A stretch of DNA of 41,449 bases, from assembly GCF_913776295.1 (NCBI RefSeq), contig NZ_CAJYOJ010000035.1:1-41449 (forward strand), in the 5' to 3' direction. This document shows, piece after piece, positions 21,585 to 30,953 of the stretch. The notes beneath the pieces were generated by a model. It was given only the letters and a program-made list of their open reading frames with translations. It was not told where the DNA came from and searched no databases. Position numbers and translations under genes: made by a program. Each line of letters opens with the position of its first letter. Position 1 is the stretch's first letter. Source of the DNA: an uncultured Pedobacter sp. (GTDB taxonomy: Bacteria > Bacteroidota > Bacteroidia > Sphingobacteriales > Sphingobacteriaceae).

Positions 21585-24503
21585 ATGAAGAGACCTTTAC
21601 TGGCTATATTATTCCTTTTAATCGCTTATTCTACCCATGCACAGGTGCTATTAGGCATTCCACAGGTGGTTAATTACAATAACGAGCAGTATAATGGTGG
21701 CATTCAGAACTGGGATGTAGAGCAGGATAAAAATGGCATCCTTTACTTTGGTAATAATGAGGGGCTGCTTACTTTTAACGGACGTTACTGGAACCTGTTC
21801 AAGTTACCCAATCGTACTTCCGTACGCTCGGTAGGGATCGATTCTAAAAACCGCATTTATGTAGGCGGACAAGATGAGTTTGGTTATTTCTACCCCAATG
21901 CGCAGGGCGTTTTAAAATATACCTCGCTGTTAAACCTATTGCCCGAAAATATGCGGAAACTGGCCGATATCTGGGGTGTTTCAATTGTTCGGGATGAGGT
22001 ATTTTTCAGGTCTATACATGCTATTCTACATTATAAAGATGGGGTAATTAAGAGTTATAAAACCAATACTAACTGGATGTTTATGGGTACTGCAAAGGGC
22101 AAAATCTTTTCGCAGTCGTCTGATTCGGGCCTTATGATTTACGATCATGGTATGTGGAAACCATTTTGTAAGGATAGTATTTTAAACCGTTCCGGTATTA
22201 CCGCTGTATTGCCCTATAGCGGCGATACTTTATTGGTTTCGATGTTAAAAAAAGGATTATTCTTACTTATTAATCATCAACTAAAACCTTTAAGTGGCAG
22301 TTTAAACCAGGTTTTTTTAAATGAACGGATTTATTTTGCGACCCAGATCAGTTCAGATTTATATGGTGTGGCCACCACTTCAGGTGGGGTGTACATCATG
22401 AATAAAAAGGGCGATCTGGTACAGAAATATAACTACAAAGAAGGTTTGCAGAACAATAATGTAAGGGGTATACTGCTGGATAAGGATAAGAATATGTGGC
22501 TGGCTCTCGATGATGGCATAGCTTATGTGGCCATTAACAGTGCGGTAAAAAGCATTTCTCCCGATCGCAATAAGCAGATTACCAGTTATGCTTTCCGCAA
22601 ATATGGCAAATCCATTTATATTGGTACCTCTAACGGTTTGTACCATGCCAAAATTAATACGGCAATGCCCGATTTAAGCTATTCTCCCGCCAATTTCGAA
22701 GAGGTAAAAAATAGTAAAGGGCAGGTATGGGGACTGGATGAGATTAACAACCAGCTCCTGATGGCGCATGAAGATGGAACTTTTCTAGTAAAAGAAAATA
22801 CCGCCACTCCGCTGTACAGCTCAATTGGCACCTGGATGTACCAGCCCATAGATCATGTTTATCCGAGCAAAGAGGTAATAGCGGGTACTTATGCCGGATT
22901 GCAGGAAATCACTTACGAGGGAAGCCGATTTATAAATGGTGGTAAAATTGCCGGTATTAACGAAACGCTGCGTTTTATTGTAGCTGATAATAATAATCCT
23001 GATCAGATCTGGGCTTCGCATCCTTATCACGGTGTATATAAAATAGAACTCAGGCCTGATCATAAAAGCATTTTACGTACTACGTTGTTTTCTGATCGGG
23101 ATGGTTTACCAACCAAGCTTTATAACTATGTATTTCATATCAAAAACAGGGTTGTCATTGCCACTACAAGCGGGATTTTTGAATACAATGCCTCAAGCAA
23201 AAAGTTTAGCCGTTTTAAATTATTCGGCGCTGCCCTTAACGGTATACCTATTCAATACCTCAAAGAAGATAATGATGGAAACATCTGGTTTATAACCAAT
23301 AAAAAGGTAGGTGTAATTGATTTTCATAGACCCAGTGGGAAAAATCCATTCAGTATTTTATACCTGCCCGAGCTAAATGGCAAAGTGGTTGGCGGTTTCG
23401 AATCGATATACACACCCGATAGCAAAAATATATTTATCGGGGCCAATAAAGGAGCTTACCATATCAATTACCAGAAATACATTCAGAATATTACCCGGCC
23501 AAATGTGGTATTGGGGACCGTAAAATTAATGGGGAATAAAGACAGCGTGGTTTTTGGAGGCTATTTCGTAGACAAAGAGAATATTGTGTCTAAGCAGGAT
23601 TTGCACGAAATACCAGCGTATGAATACAGCTTAAATTCGATCCATTTCGAATATGCCTCTACGCTTTTTGAACATGATAAGAACATCAAATTCAGTTATC
23701 AGCTTGCCGGCTTTGATAGTGAGTGGTCTGCCTGGGGCATTAAAAGCGAAAAAGATTACACCAATTTGCCTGCCGGAAAATATACATTTAAGGTTAAGGC
23801 GAGTACCGGTATCAGTAACGAGTCGGAAGTAATAAGTTATACTTTTGTGGTGTTACCAGCCTGGTACAATACCATTTGGATGCGAATTGTTTACCTGATT
23901 GTAATTGTAATGAGCTTGAGATTCATTATCAGGTGGCAAAAAAAGAAACATATTAAGGAGCAGGAACGCATGAGTTACCTGCACCAGCTGGAACTTGATC
24001 GAAATGAAAAAGAAATTGTGCGATTGCAGAATGAAAAGCTTGAAGCCGATGTAAATTATAAGAATAAAGAACTTTCTACCATGACCATGCACCTCGTACA
24101 ACGTGGAAAGGTGCTGGCCAAAATTAAGGAGGTCATATCTGCGGTAATTAAAAACCACGACCTCAACGAAAGTTCGCCAAGTTTCAGGCACCTGATCAGG
24201 CTGATTAAGGATGTTGAAAAGAAAGACCAGGAACTAGATCACATGAGTGTGCATTTTAATCATGTAAATACAGAATTTTTTAGCCGTCTTAAAGATCTTT
24301 ATCCAGACCTGAGCCAGAATGACCTGAAATTCTGCGCCTATTTGTCTATGAACCTTTCTTCAAAAGAAATGGCCCAGCTGATGAACGTGACGATTAAAGC
24401 AATTGAAGTAGGCCGTTACCGCCTTCGAAAAAAACTCCAGCTAAAACCAGAAACTAACTTATACGAATTCCTAATTGAAATTGCACGGCAAAAAATGCCT
24501 TAA
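21585..24503 (+). CDS. Membrane-spanning one-component regulator (propeller + Y_Y_Y + LuxR-type HTH)
   Basis: 972 residues. The signal peptide is MKRPLLAILFLLIAYSTHAQ. A periplasmic beta-propeller (about 25-690) carries Reg_prop-type blades such as WDVEQDKNGILYFGNNEGLLTF and GILLDKDKNMWLALDDGIAYV. A Y_Y_Y domain follows (FSYQLAGFDSEWSAW, NLPAGKYTFKVKA). One membrane helix lies near 765-784, then a coiled coil. A C-terminal helix-turn-helix (about 912-955) reads LSQNDLKFCAYLSMNLSSKEMAQLMNVTIKAIEVGRYRLRKKL. There is no histidine kinase or receiver domain, so ligand binding outside should act directly on DNA binding inside. It lies just upstream of susC in the same direction and is the likely regulator of that locus. 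Confidence 0.88.
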   Translation: MKRPLLAILFLLIAYSTHAQVLLGIPQVVNYNNEQYNGGIQNWDVEQDKNGILYFGNNEGLLTFNGRYWNLFKLPNRTSVRSVGIDSKNRIYVGGQDEFGYFYPNAQGVLKYTSLLNLLPENMRKLADIWGVSIVRDEVFFRSIHAILHYKDGVIKSYKTNTNWMFMGTAKGKIFSQSSDSGLMIYDHGMWKPFCKDSILNRSGITAVLPYSGDTLLVSMLKKGLFLLINHQLKPLSGSLNQVFLNERIYFATQISSDLYGVATTSGGVYIMNKKGDLVQKYNYKEGLQNNNVRGILLDKDKNMWLALDDGIAYVAINSAVKSISPDRNKQITSYAFRKYGKSIYIGTSNGLYHAKINTAMPDLSYSPANFEEVKNSKGQVWGLDEINNQLLMAHEDGTFLVKENTATPLYSSIGTWMYQPIDHVYPSKEVIAGTYAGLQEITYEGSRFINGGKIAGINETLRFIVADNNNPDQIWASHPYHGVYKIELRPDHKSILRTTLFSDRDGLPTKLYNYVFHIKNRVVIATTSGIFEYNASSKKFSRFKLFGAALNGIPIQYLKEDNDGNIWFITNKKVGVIDFHRPSGKNPFSILYLPELNGKVVGGFESIYTPDSKNIFIGANKGAYHINYQKYIQNITRPNVVLGTVKLMGNKDSVVFGGYFVDKENIVSKQDLHEIPAYEYSLNSIHFEYASTLFEHDKNIKFSYQLAGFDSEWSAWGIKSEKDYTNLPAGKYTFKVKASTGISNESEVISYTFVVLPAWYNTIWMRIVYLIVIVMSLRFIIRWQKKKHIKEQERMSYLHQLELDRNEKEIVRLQNEKLEADVNYKNKELSTMTMHLVQRGKVLAKIKEVISAVIKNHDLNESSPSFRHLIRLIKDVEKKDQELDHMSVHFNHVNTEFFSRLKDLYPDLSQNDLKFCAYLSMNLSSKEMAQLMNVTIKAIEVGRYRLRKKLQLKPETNLYEFLIEIARQKMP

Positions 24504-24686
24504 ACGTATGTTTTTGTTACAAAAGCGTTTATTTCTGTTGTAAATGTTTAAATATCTTTAATACAGCACTTTATAACTATCCTGTAGGGCTTATGTAGGC
24601 CTATTCTTCTCATTATTTGGCCCTTTTTAAGGCTGCTGTATGGTTGGTGTAGTAGTAGTAAATTCTGCTATTGTGTAACACGTGTA

Positions 24687-24694
24687 TAGATTTG
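24687..24694 (+). promoter_or_regulatory. -7 box of the susCD operon
   Basis: TAGATTTG is a perfect TAnnTTTG box. TCTG (24664-24667), 19 bp upstream, is a weak -33. The transcript would begin near 24700, at or past the ATG at 24699. That excludes this ATG and supports the start at 24765, with a leader of about 65 nt. Confidence 0.55.
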
Positions 24695-24764
24695 ATTCAT
24701 GAAACAGCAACCAGTAAGACTGTATCATGAACTAACCAAATTCATTAACTTAAAAGTAATTTCT

Positions 24765-27700
24765 ATGAGAAGAAGATTTACGTTCGTATTCTTCATTTAC
24801 TGTATCCTCGCATTCCCGTTGGCCTTATTGGCACAAGACATTCCCGTTACAGGAAAAGTGACAGAACAAAACGGTAGTCCGTTACCGGGCGTAACCGTTC
24901 GGCTAGAGGGCACAACAAAAGCTGCATCTACTGATGCCAATGGTGTTTTCAGTATTCAGGCGCCTGTAGGTGGAAAATTAAACATCAGTTTAATTGGTAT
25001 GACCACACAAACGGTAACGGTTCCTGCTGATGGCCGTGTTAATGTATCGCTGTCTGCCAATTCAAAAGATTTAACAGAGGTAGTAGTTGTGGGTTACGGT
25101 ACACAGAAAAAAGCACTCGTAACCGGATCGATCTCCAGTGTAAAAGCGAAAGACCTGGAATCGATGCCCATTAACAGAGTAGAGCAAGCCTTGCAAGGAA
25201 GAACATCGGGTTTAACGATTGCCAGTGGCAACGGACAGCCTGGTTCTGCCTCAACAGTTAGGGTAAGAGGTTTTACCTCTTTTGCATCTTCTGGCAATAA
25301 TGATCCGCTTTGGGTAGTGGATGGTGTAATTGTAGATAATGGCGGTATTGGCTATTTAAACCAATCAGATATTGAATCTATTGAGGTTTTAAAAGATGCA
25401 GCCTCGCAAGCCATTTACGGTGCCAGAGCAGCCAACGGTGTAATTATTGTATCTACCAAAAAAGGTAGAGAAGGTAGGTTATCTATTAATTACAATGGAT
25501 TTTACGGTACTCAAGCACCTGCTAAAAAGTTAAAACTGTTAAATGCTACCGAATATGCTACCATCAGGAATGAAGCTTATGCAAACAGTTACAACGCAGC
25601 AACCGACGGCACTTTTACACTTCCATATGCCAATCCATCTGCTTATGGTGAGGGTACTGATTGGCAATCGGTTGTTTTTAATAACGATGCCCGCAGACAA
25701 ACCCATGAGTTTAGCGTTTCAGGCGGGACCAATAAATCAACCTTTTATACTTCCTTCGGTTACATCGATCAGGAAGGTATTGTATCCACGCCTATCTCTA
25801 ACTTTAACCGGGCAAACATTCGTCTGAATTCTACATTTAAGCCTGCCAAGTGGATCAGCTTTGGCGAGAATTTGGGTTACAGCCATTCGGTTAATAAGTC
25901 TTTAGGTAATACCAATAGCGAGTTTGGTGGTCCTTTAAGTTCCGCTATCCACTTAGATCCAATTACTCCGGTTATTCAAACCGATCCGAGCCTGATTAGC
26001 AAATCTCCTTATACCATAGCCAATATTATAAGAGACCCCGCAACTGGATTTCCTTATGGTATATCTGGTCCCGTTGGTCAGGAAATGAGTAATCCTCTAG
26101 CCTACAATCAAACCAGACTAGGTAATTATGGTTGGGATCATAACATTGTTGGTAATGCTTTTTTGGAAATTGAGCCTATCGAAAATTTAAAATTCAGGTC
26201 ATCATTAGGAACTAAAATTGCTTTCTATGGTTCTGAATCTTACACCCCTTTATTTTGGTTAAGTCCTTCCAATACCAACAGCAAGGCGAATTTCTATCGC
26301 GAGATGAACATGACTTTAAATTATAACTGGGAAAATACCATTAGCTATTCTAAAAGTTTCGGTAAACACCACGCTTATGCTATTTTGGGTCAGGGGTATT
26401 ACATGGATAACAATAACCGTGGTTTAAATGTAAGGTTTAATAACATCATTGCTCAGGATTTTTATCAGGCCAACTTAAATTATAAGCCGGCAACTGCCGA
26501 TATTCAGGGTGATGGTAGCGATGCTACCTTGCATGTGGTTAACTCGTTATTTACCCGTGTAACTTATGATTACGATGAAAAATATCTATTTACGGGTATT
26601 ATCCGTCGTGATGGTTCTTCACGCTTCGGTACCAACAACCGTTTTGGTTATTTCCCTTCAGCATCGGTGGGCTGGGTGCCTTCAAAAGAGGCTTTCTGGA
26701 AAGAGAACAAGGTGGTTAACTTCTTAAAATTGCGTGGTAGTTATGGTATTACCGGAAATGATGCCATCGGCGATTTCAGTTACGTATCATTGGTTAATAG
26801 CGGACGTAACTATACTTTTGGTACCACTGATGTAAGCACCATTGGATGGAGTCCGGCTGCCTTATCAAACCCAAACCTGAAATGGGAAGAAACCCATCAA
26901 ACAGATATCGGTTTAGATGCCACCTTGTTTAATGATTTTAGTTTGAGCGCTTCTTACTTCAAAAAGAAAACCATTGGCGTATTGCAAACCCCATCCATTC
27001 CACTTTATTTGGGTGCAGCAGGTGGAGCCGCAGAAAATGTGGGCGATATGCAAAATACGGGTATAGAATTCGAATTGGGTTATCGGAAAAAAATCGGAGA
27101 ACTTAATTTAGGTATTAATGCCAATATCTCTACCTTGAAAAATAAGGTAACCAAGCTATTGCCTGGAAGAGAATTTATTGAAGATAACGCACAAAGCTTT
27201 CAAGGGATGGGCAACTTTACCCGTACCGGACTTGGACGCGCATTTAATGAATTTTATGGGTATGAAGCGCTGGGCATTTTCCAGTCGCAGGCAGAAATTA
27301 ACGCTTACAGAGGTCCGGGAGGCACCATATTGCAACCAAATGCAAAACCAGGAGATGTTAAATTTGCCAATCTTGATGGAAATGAAACGATAAATGGTAG
27401 CGATCGTACCTATTTAGGCAGCCCGCTTCCAAAATATACTTATGGTATTACCATTAACCTGGCTTATAAAAACTTTGATTTTGTTGCCTTCGGAAACGGG
27501 GTAGGCGGAAACATGATTTTCCAGGGTTTAAGACGTTTGGATGTAACTTATGGAAACTGGCAACAATCCATTCTGGACAGGTGGACACCAACTAACACCG
27601 CAACCGATGTTCCTCGTGTTGCAGACAAAGATCTTAATGGGAATTATACCAAATTCTCTAAAAACTATCTCGAAAAAGGTGATTATTTCCGATTAAAAAC

Positions 27701-27908
27701 CCTTCAGGTAGGTTATAATCTTCCGGAAAATGTGATCAAAAAAATCGGCGCACAAAAAGTTAGGGTGTATCTGATGAGTGAAAACCTGTGGACCATTACA
27801 AAATATACAGGTTACGATCCAGAAATCGGCGGAACGGTATTGGGTGTAGATCGTGGCGTTTATCCGCAGGCACGTTCGTTTATGGTAGGTTTAAATGTTG
27901 GATTCTAA
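24765..27908 (+). CDS. susC: SusC/RagA-family TonB-linked outer-membrane protein
   Basis: 1047 residues from ATG 24765; this start gives a clean signal peptide (MRRRFTFVFFIYCILAFPLALLAQ). A carboxypeptidase-regulatory-like domain follows (VTGKVTEQNGSPLPGVTVRLEG). Then comes the SusC signature TEVVVVGYGTQKKALVTGS, and a plug with ALQGRTSGLTI, VRVRGFTS, WVVDGVIVD and SIEVLKDAASQAIYGARAANGVIIVSTKKG. A long barrel ends in YPQARSFMVGLNVGF with the C-terminal Phe. It imports oligosaccharides across the outer membrane with TonB energy and pairs with SusD, 12 bp downstream. The symbol is for the family; the glycan differs from starch unless shown. Confidence 0.93.
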   Translation: MRRRFTFVFFIYCILAFPLALLAQDIPVTGKVTEQNGSPLPGVTVRLEGTTKAASTDANGVFSIQAPVGGKLNISLIGMTTQTVTVPADGRVNVSLSANSKDLTEVVVVGYGTQKKALVTGSISSVKAKDLESMPINRVEQALQGRTSGLTIASGNGQPGSASTVRVRGFTSFASSGNNDPLWVVDGVIVDNGGIGYLNQSDIESIEVLKDAASQAIYGARAANGVIIVSTKKGREGRLSINYNGFYGTQAPAKKLKLLNATEYATIRNEAYANSYNAATDGTFTLPYANPSAYGEGTDWQSVVFNNDARRQTHEFSVSGGTNKSTFYTSFGYIDQEGIVSTPISNFNRANIRLNSTFKPAKWISFGENLGYSHSVNKSLGNTNSEFGGPLSSAIHLDPITPVIQTDPSLISKSPYTIANIIRDPATGFPYGISGPVGQEMSNPLAYNQTRLGNYGWDHNIVGNAFLEIEPIENLKFRSSLGTKIAFYGSESYTPLFWLSPSNTNSKANFYREMNMTLNYNWENTISYSKSFGKHHAYAILGQGYYMDNNNRGLNVRFNNIIAQDFYQANLNYKPATADIQGDGSDATLHVVNSLFTRVTYDYDEKYLFTGIIRRDGSSRFGTNNRFGYFPSASVGWVPSKEAFWKENKVVNFLKLRGSYGITGNDAIGDFSYVSLVNSGRNYTFGTTDVSTIGWSPAALSNPNLKWEETHQTDIGLDATLFNDFSLSASYFKKKTIGVLQTPSIPLYLGAAGGAAENVGDMQNTGIEFELGYRKKIGELNLGINANISTLKNKVTKLLPGREFIEDNAQSFQGMGNFTRTGLGRAFNEFYGYEALGIFQSQAEINAYRGPGGTILQPNAKPGDVKFANLDGNETINGSDRTYLGSPLPKYTYGITINLAYKNFDFVAFGNGVGGNMIFQGLRRLDVTYGNWQQSILDRWTPTNTATDVPRVADKDLNGNYTKFSKNYLEKGDYFRLKTLQVGYNLPENVIKKIGAQKVRVYLMSENLWTITKYTGYDPEIGGTVLGVDRGVYPQARSFMVGLNVGF

Positions 27909-27920
27909 GAAAAATTAAAA

Positions 27921-29447
27921 ATGAAAAAGAATATTTTAGCTATTGCAGCCCTTTTAACCGCTTCTCAGCTTATCGTTTCTTGTCAAAAACAGCTTGAGGT
28001 AAATCCAAGAGAGCGTATATTGGAGACAAATTATTATCAGACGCAACAACAGGCATTTACAGGTTTGGTAGCGGTTTACGATCAATTGGGTAATCAATCG
28101 AGCGGTTACCTCACTAAACTTAATTTATTCAGCTCCGCATCAGATGATCACTATGCTGGTGCCGATTCTCCATCAGATTTGGGAGATATGCAGGCCATGA
28201 ATAATTATACAGTGAACTCTTTATCGGGTGCCCCAAGTTATTTATGGAGTAAAGGCTTTACCGGTGTTTATCGTGCAAATGTGCTATTGAAAAAAATAGA
28301 AGGCATTAACATGGATGCTTCAACCAAGGCAAGGTATATTGCTGAAGCTAAAGCATTAAGGGCTATATTTTACTTTGATTTGGTACGTATTTTCAAAAAT
28401 ATACCGCTAATTCTGGCGCCGATAGAGCCTTCTGCTATGTTCGATGTTACGCAAGTTGCGCCGGCAGATATATACAAACAGATCGAACAGGATTTAAAAG
28501 AGTCGTTACCGGCTCTTCCGGTAACCATCCCTACAGCAGATGCCGGACGTTTAAACCAAGGTGCAGCACATGCGGTTTTAGGCAAGGTTTATTTATGGCA
28601 GGAAAAATGGGCACTGGCGGCGGCAGAATTTGCTGAGGTTAATGGTACAGCACCCGGCGCAAGCACCTATGGCTATAAATTATTGCCAAAATTTGCCGAT
28701 TTGTGGAACTGGAAAAATAAATTTAATTCAGAGTCGATTTTAGAACTTAGTTACAATACCACCTCTAACATGGGTTGGGGTAACGTTGGCAGCCGTGAAG
28801 GTAATGTGATGGGCATCTTGGTAGGGCCTCGTAACTATGTACCGGTGATTGCTGCACAAGCACCGGATTATGTATCGGGCTGGAGTGTAATGCCAATAAC
28901 CAAAGAATTATTTGATTTAATTCATTACGATCCGCGTAATAAACCTACGGTGGCCAATTTAGATAGTTTGGAGAAAGCTGGTATTGTAACATACAAGCAT
29001 GCTAATGATAATACCGGATATTTTGTTGAAAAATATGCTGGCAGGGTTTCTACAAAAGCTGCTGTTGGTCAGTTGGAATTAAACTTTGGTCAGAATATGT
29101 ATGAGATCCGTTTAGCCGATACCTATTTAATGGAAGCCGAAGCTTTGTTGAGAAGCGGTGCTGCAGTTGGTGCAGGTACCCGGGCCTATATTTTCTTTAA
29201 TGCTGTAAGGGCACGGGTAGGTTTAAATCCTGTGGCGGTTACCATGGATAATATCATGAAAGAAAGACGTCTGGAGCTGGTAGCCGAAGGCCAAAGATGG
29301 TTTGATTTGGTGAGATGGGGACTGGCGCCTACTAAACTGGCCTTTAAAGGATTTCAGGCCAATAAAAATGAAACCTTGCCTATCCCGCAAGCGGAGTTAA
29401 ACAATACCAAAATTGTACAAAGTAAAGAGTGGGGTGGCACTAAATAA
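27921..29447 (+). CDS. susD: SusD/RagB-family surface glycan-binding lipoprotein
   Basis: 508 residues. The lipobox LIVSC (Cys21) follows a signal peptide. CQKQLEVNPRERILETNYYQT is the classic SusD N-terminal start. TPR-like helices follow, with AKALRAIFYFDLVRIFKNIPLIL (near 144-166). The conserved C-terminal segment is ERRLELVAEGQRWFDLVRWG. It forms the lid over the SusC barrel and captures glycan. It is translated from the same transcript as SusC. A strong terminator follows 37 bp downstream. Confidence 0.93.
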   Translation: MKKNILAIAALLTASQLIVSCQKQLEVNPRERILETNYYQTQQQAFTGLVAVYDQLGNQSSGYLTKLNLFSSASDDHYAGADSPSDLGDMQAMNNYTVNSLSGAPSYLWSKGFTGVYRANVLLKKIEGINMDASTKARYIAEAKALRAIFYFDLVRIFKNIPLILAPIEPSAMFDVTQVAPADIYKQIEQDLKESLPALPVTIPTADAGRLNQGAAHAVLGKVYLWQEKWALAAAEFAEVNGTAPGASTYGYKLLPKFADLWNWKNKFNSESILELSYNTTSNMGWGNVGSREGNVMGILVGPRNYVPVIAAQAPDYVSGWSVMPITKELFDLIHYDPRNKPTVANLDSLEKAGIVTYKHANDNTGYFVEKYAGRVSTKAAVGQLELNFGQNMYEIRLADTYLMEAEALLRSGAAVGAGTRAYIFFNAVRARVGLNPVAVTMDNIMKERRLELVAEGQRWFDLVRWGLAPTKLAFKGFQANKNETLPIPQAELNNTKIVQSKEWGGTK

Positions 29448-29484
29448 ATAACTAGCGTCTGTATATCCTTAAAGTTTAATTGTT

Positions 29485-29519
29485 ACAGGGAGAGAGCGAA
29501 GTCTTTCTTCCTGTTTTTT
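29485..29519 (+). terminator. Intrinsic terminator between susD and the glycosidase genes
   Basis: ACAGGGAGAGAG (29485-29496), loop CGAAGT, CTTTCTTCCTGT (29503-29514) form a 12-bp stem with two G-U pairs, followed by a T-run (29514-29519). It ends 20 bp before the GH30 start, with no promoter in between. It therefore looks like a partial terminator that sets lower expression of the enzymes. Confidence 0.75.
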
Positions 29520-29538
29520 ATCTGCTTATTTTTCTTAT

Positions 29539-30936
29539 ATGCTATTTATCAAGTCCGTTGGACTCTTAATGGGTTGTGCTTTTACTTTTTCGGTTATGGC
29601 GCAAAGCCAGCCACAAGTGTGGTTAACCAAAGCCGATCGTACAGCCTTGTTTACCCGTCAGGCAACAGGTTTAAAGTTGTCTACAATTCAAAATAAACAA
29701 CCTGTAATTGCAATAAACGATAAAAAAATTTTCCAAAGTATAGATGGTTTTGGCTATGCATTAACCGGGGGTAGCGCGCAGCATATTATAAAAATGTCGG
29801 CGCCGGCAAGGGCCGCATTGCTTAAAGAACTTTTTGCAACCAATGGCAATCATATTGGTGTAAGTTACATCAGGTTAAGCATTGGTGCATCTGATTTAAA
29901 CGAAAAAGTATTTTCTTACAACGACCTTCCGGAAGGGCAAACCGATTTGGAACAGGCTAAATTTGATTTAGGACCTGATAAAGCAGATGTTATTCCGGTA
30001 ATGAAGGAGATCCTGGCCATTAATCCTAAAATTAAAATCATGGGTTCGCCATGGTCTCCTCCCTTATGGATGAAAACGACATATGATGCCAGGGGCGGGA
30101 TGCTTAAACCAGACTATTATGCAGCTTATGCCAAATATTTTGTGCGTTATGTACAGGAAATGAAAAAGGAGGGAATACCTATCGATGCAATCACGGTGCA
30201 AAACGAACCTTTGCATCCTGGTAATAATCCCAGTTTATTTATGGCTGCACCTGATCAGGCGCTATTTGTAAAGAAATTTTTAGGCCCTGCTTTTGCAAAA
30301 GCCAACATTAAGACGAAAATTATTGTTTATGACCACAATGCCGATCGGCCAGATTATCCGATCAGTATTTTAGATGATCCGGAAGCCAAAAAATATGTCG
30401 ACGGATCTGCTTTTCACCTTTACGGTGGAAAGATTGAAGCGTTAACCGATGTACATAACGCCCATCCCGATAAAAATATTTATTTCTCTGAGCAAATGGT
30501 GGTAGAAAAGCCTGGTGCTACAACCATTGATATCATCAATCCGGTATCGCGTTTAATTATCGGTGCCACGCGCAACTGGGCCAAAAATGTATTGGAGTGG
30601 AACCTTGCCGCAGATCCGGAAAATAAACCTTATACCGATAGGGGAGGTTGTTCCATGTGCCAGGGGGCAGTTACCATTAATGGAGATGACTACAGCCGTA
30701 ACCTGGCCTACTTCTCTATTGCCCATGCCTCAAAATTTGTAAGGCCGGGCTCCATGCGGGTTTTTTCTAACGAGCCAGATGCTTTGGCCAATGTTGCATT
30801 TAAAACACCCGATGGGAAATACGTACTTATTGTGGCCAATACAGGCAAAACAGCTGCAGCATTTAACATCAGCCTGAAAGGCAAAACCTACGCTGCAGCG
30901 CTCGATAAAGGTTCAGTAGCTACTTATATCTGGTAA
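29539..30936 (+). CDS. Glycoside hydrolase family 30 enzyme
   Basis: 465 residues with a signal peptide (cleavage after about residue 21, FSVMAQ). A GH30 (beta/alpha)8 barrel is flanked by a small beta domain. IDGFGYALTGGSA (68-80) is the family N-terminal hallmark, and YIRLSIGASDL and KIMGSPWSPPLWMKT follow. The acid/base is Glu223 in TVQNEPLH and the nucleophile is Glu318 in YFSEQ. The C-terminal beta domain holds FVRPGSMRVFS and YVLIVANTG. It is a retaining glycosidase. Bacterial GH30_1/3 members act on beta-1,6-glucan or glucosylceramide-type substrates, so beta-1,6-glucan is a reasonable but unproven target. Followed 17 bp later by GH5. Confidence 0.9.
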   Translation: MLFIKSVGLLMGCAFTFSVMAQSQPQVWLTKADRTALFTRQATGLKLSTIQNKQPVIAINDKKIFQSIDGFGYALTGGSAQHIIKMSAPARAALLKELFATNGNHIGVSYIRLSIGASDLNEKVFSYNDLPEGQTDLEQAKFDLGPDKADVIPVMKEILAINPKIKIMGSPWSPPLWMKTTYDARGGMLKPDYYAAYAKYFVRYVQEMKKEGIPIDAITVQNEPLHPGNNPSLFMAAPDQALFVKKFLGPAFAKANIKTKIIVYDHNADRPDYPISILDDPEAKKYVDGSAFHLYGGKIEALTDVHNAHPDKNIYFSEQMVVEKPGATTIDIINPVSRLIIGATRNWAKNVLEWNLAADPENKPYTDRGGCSMCQGAVTINGDDYSRNLAYFSIAHASKFVRPGSMRVFSNEPDALANVAFKTPDGKYVLIVANTGKTAAAFNISLKGKTYAAALDKGSVATYIW

Positions 30937-30953
30937 ATTCAATCCATTTAATT

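Noticed and set aside
24590..24640. GGCC...GGCCC with T5 as a terminator of the regulator gene
   Set aside because: Only four paired bases with a long loop; too weak to call.
24699..24764. Upstream ATG as the start of SusC
   Set aside because: It coincides with or precedes the predicted transcript start, and adds 22 polar residues before a good signal peptide.
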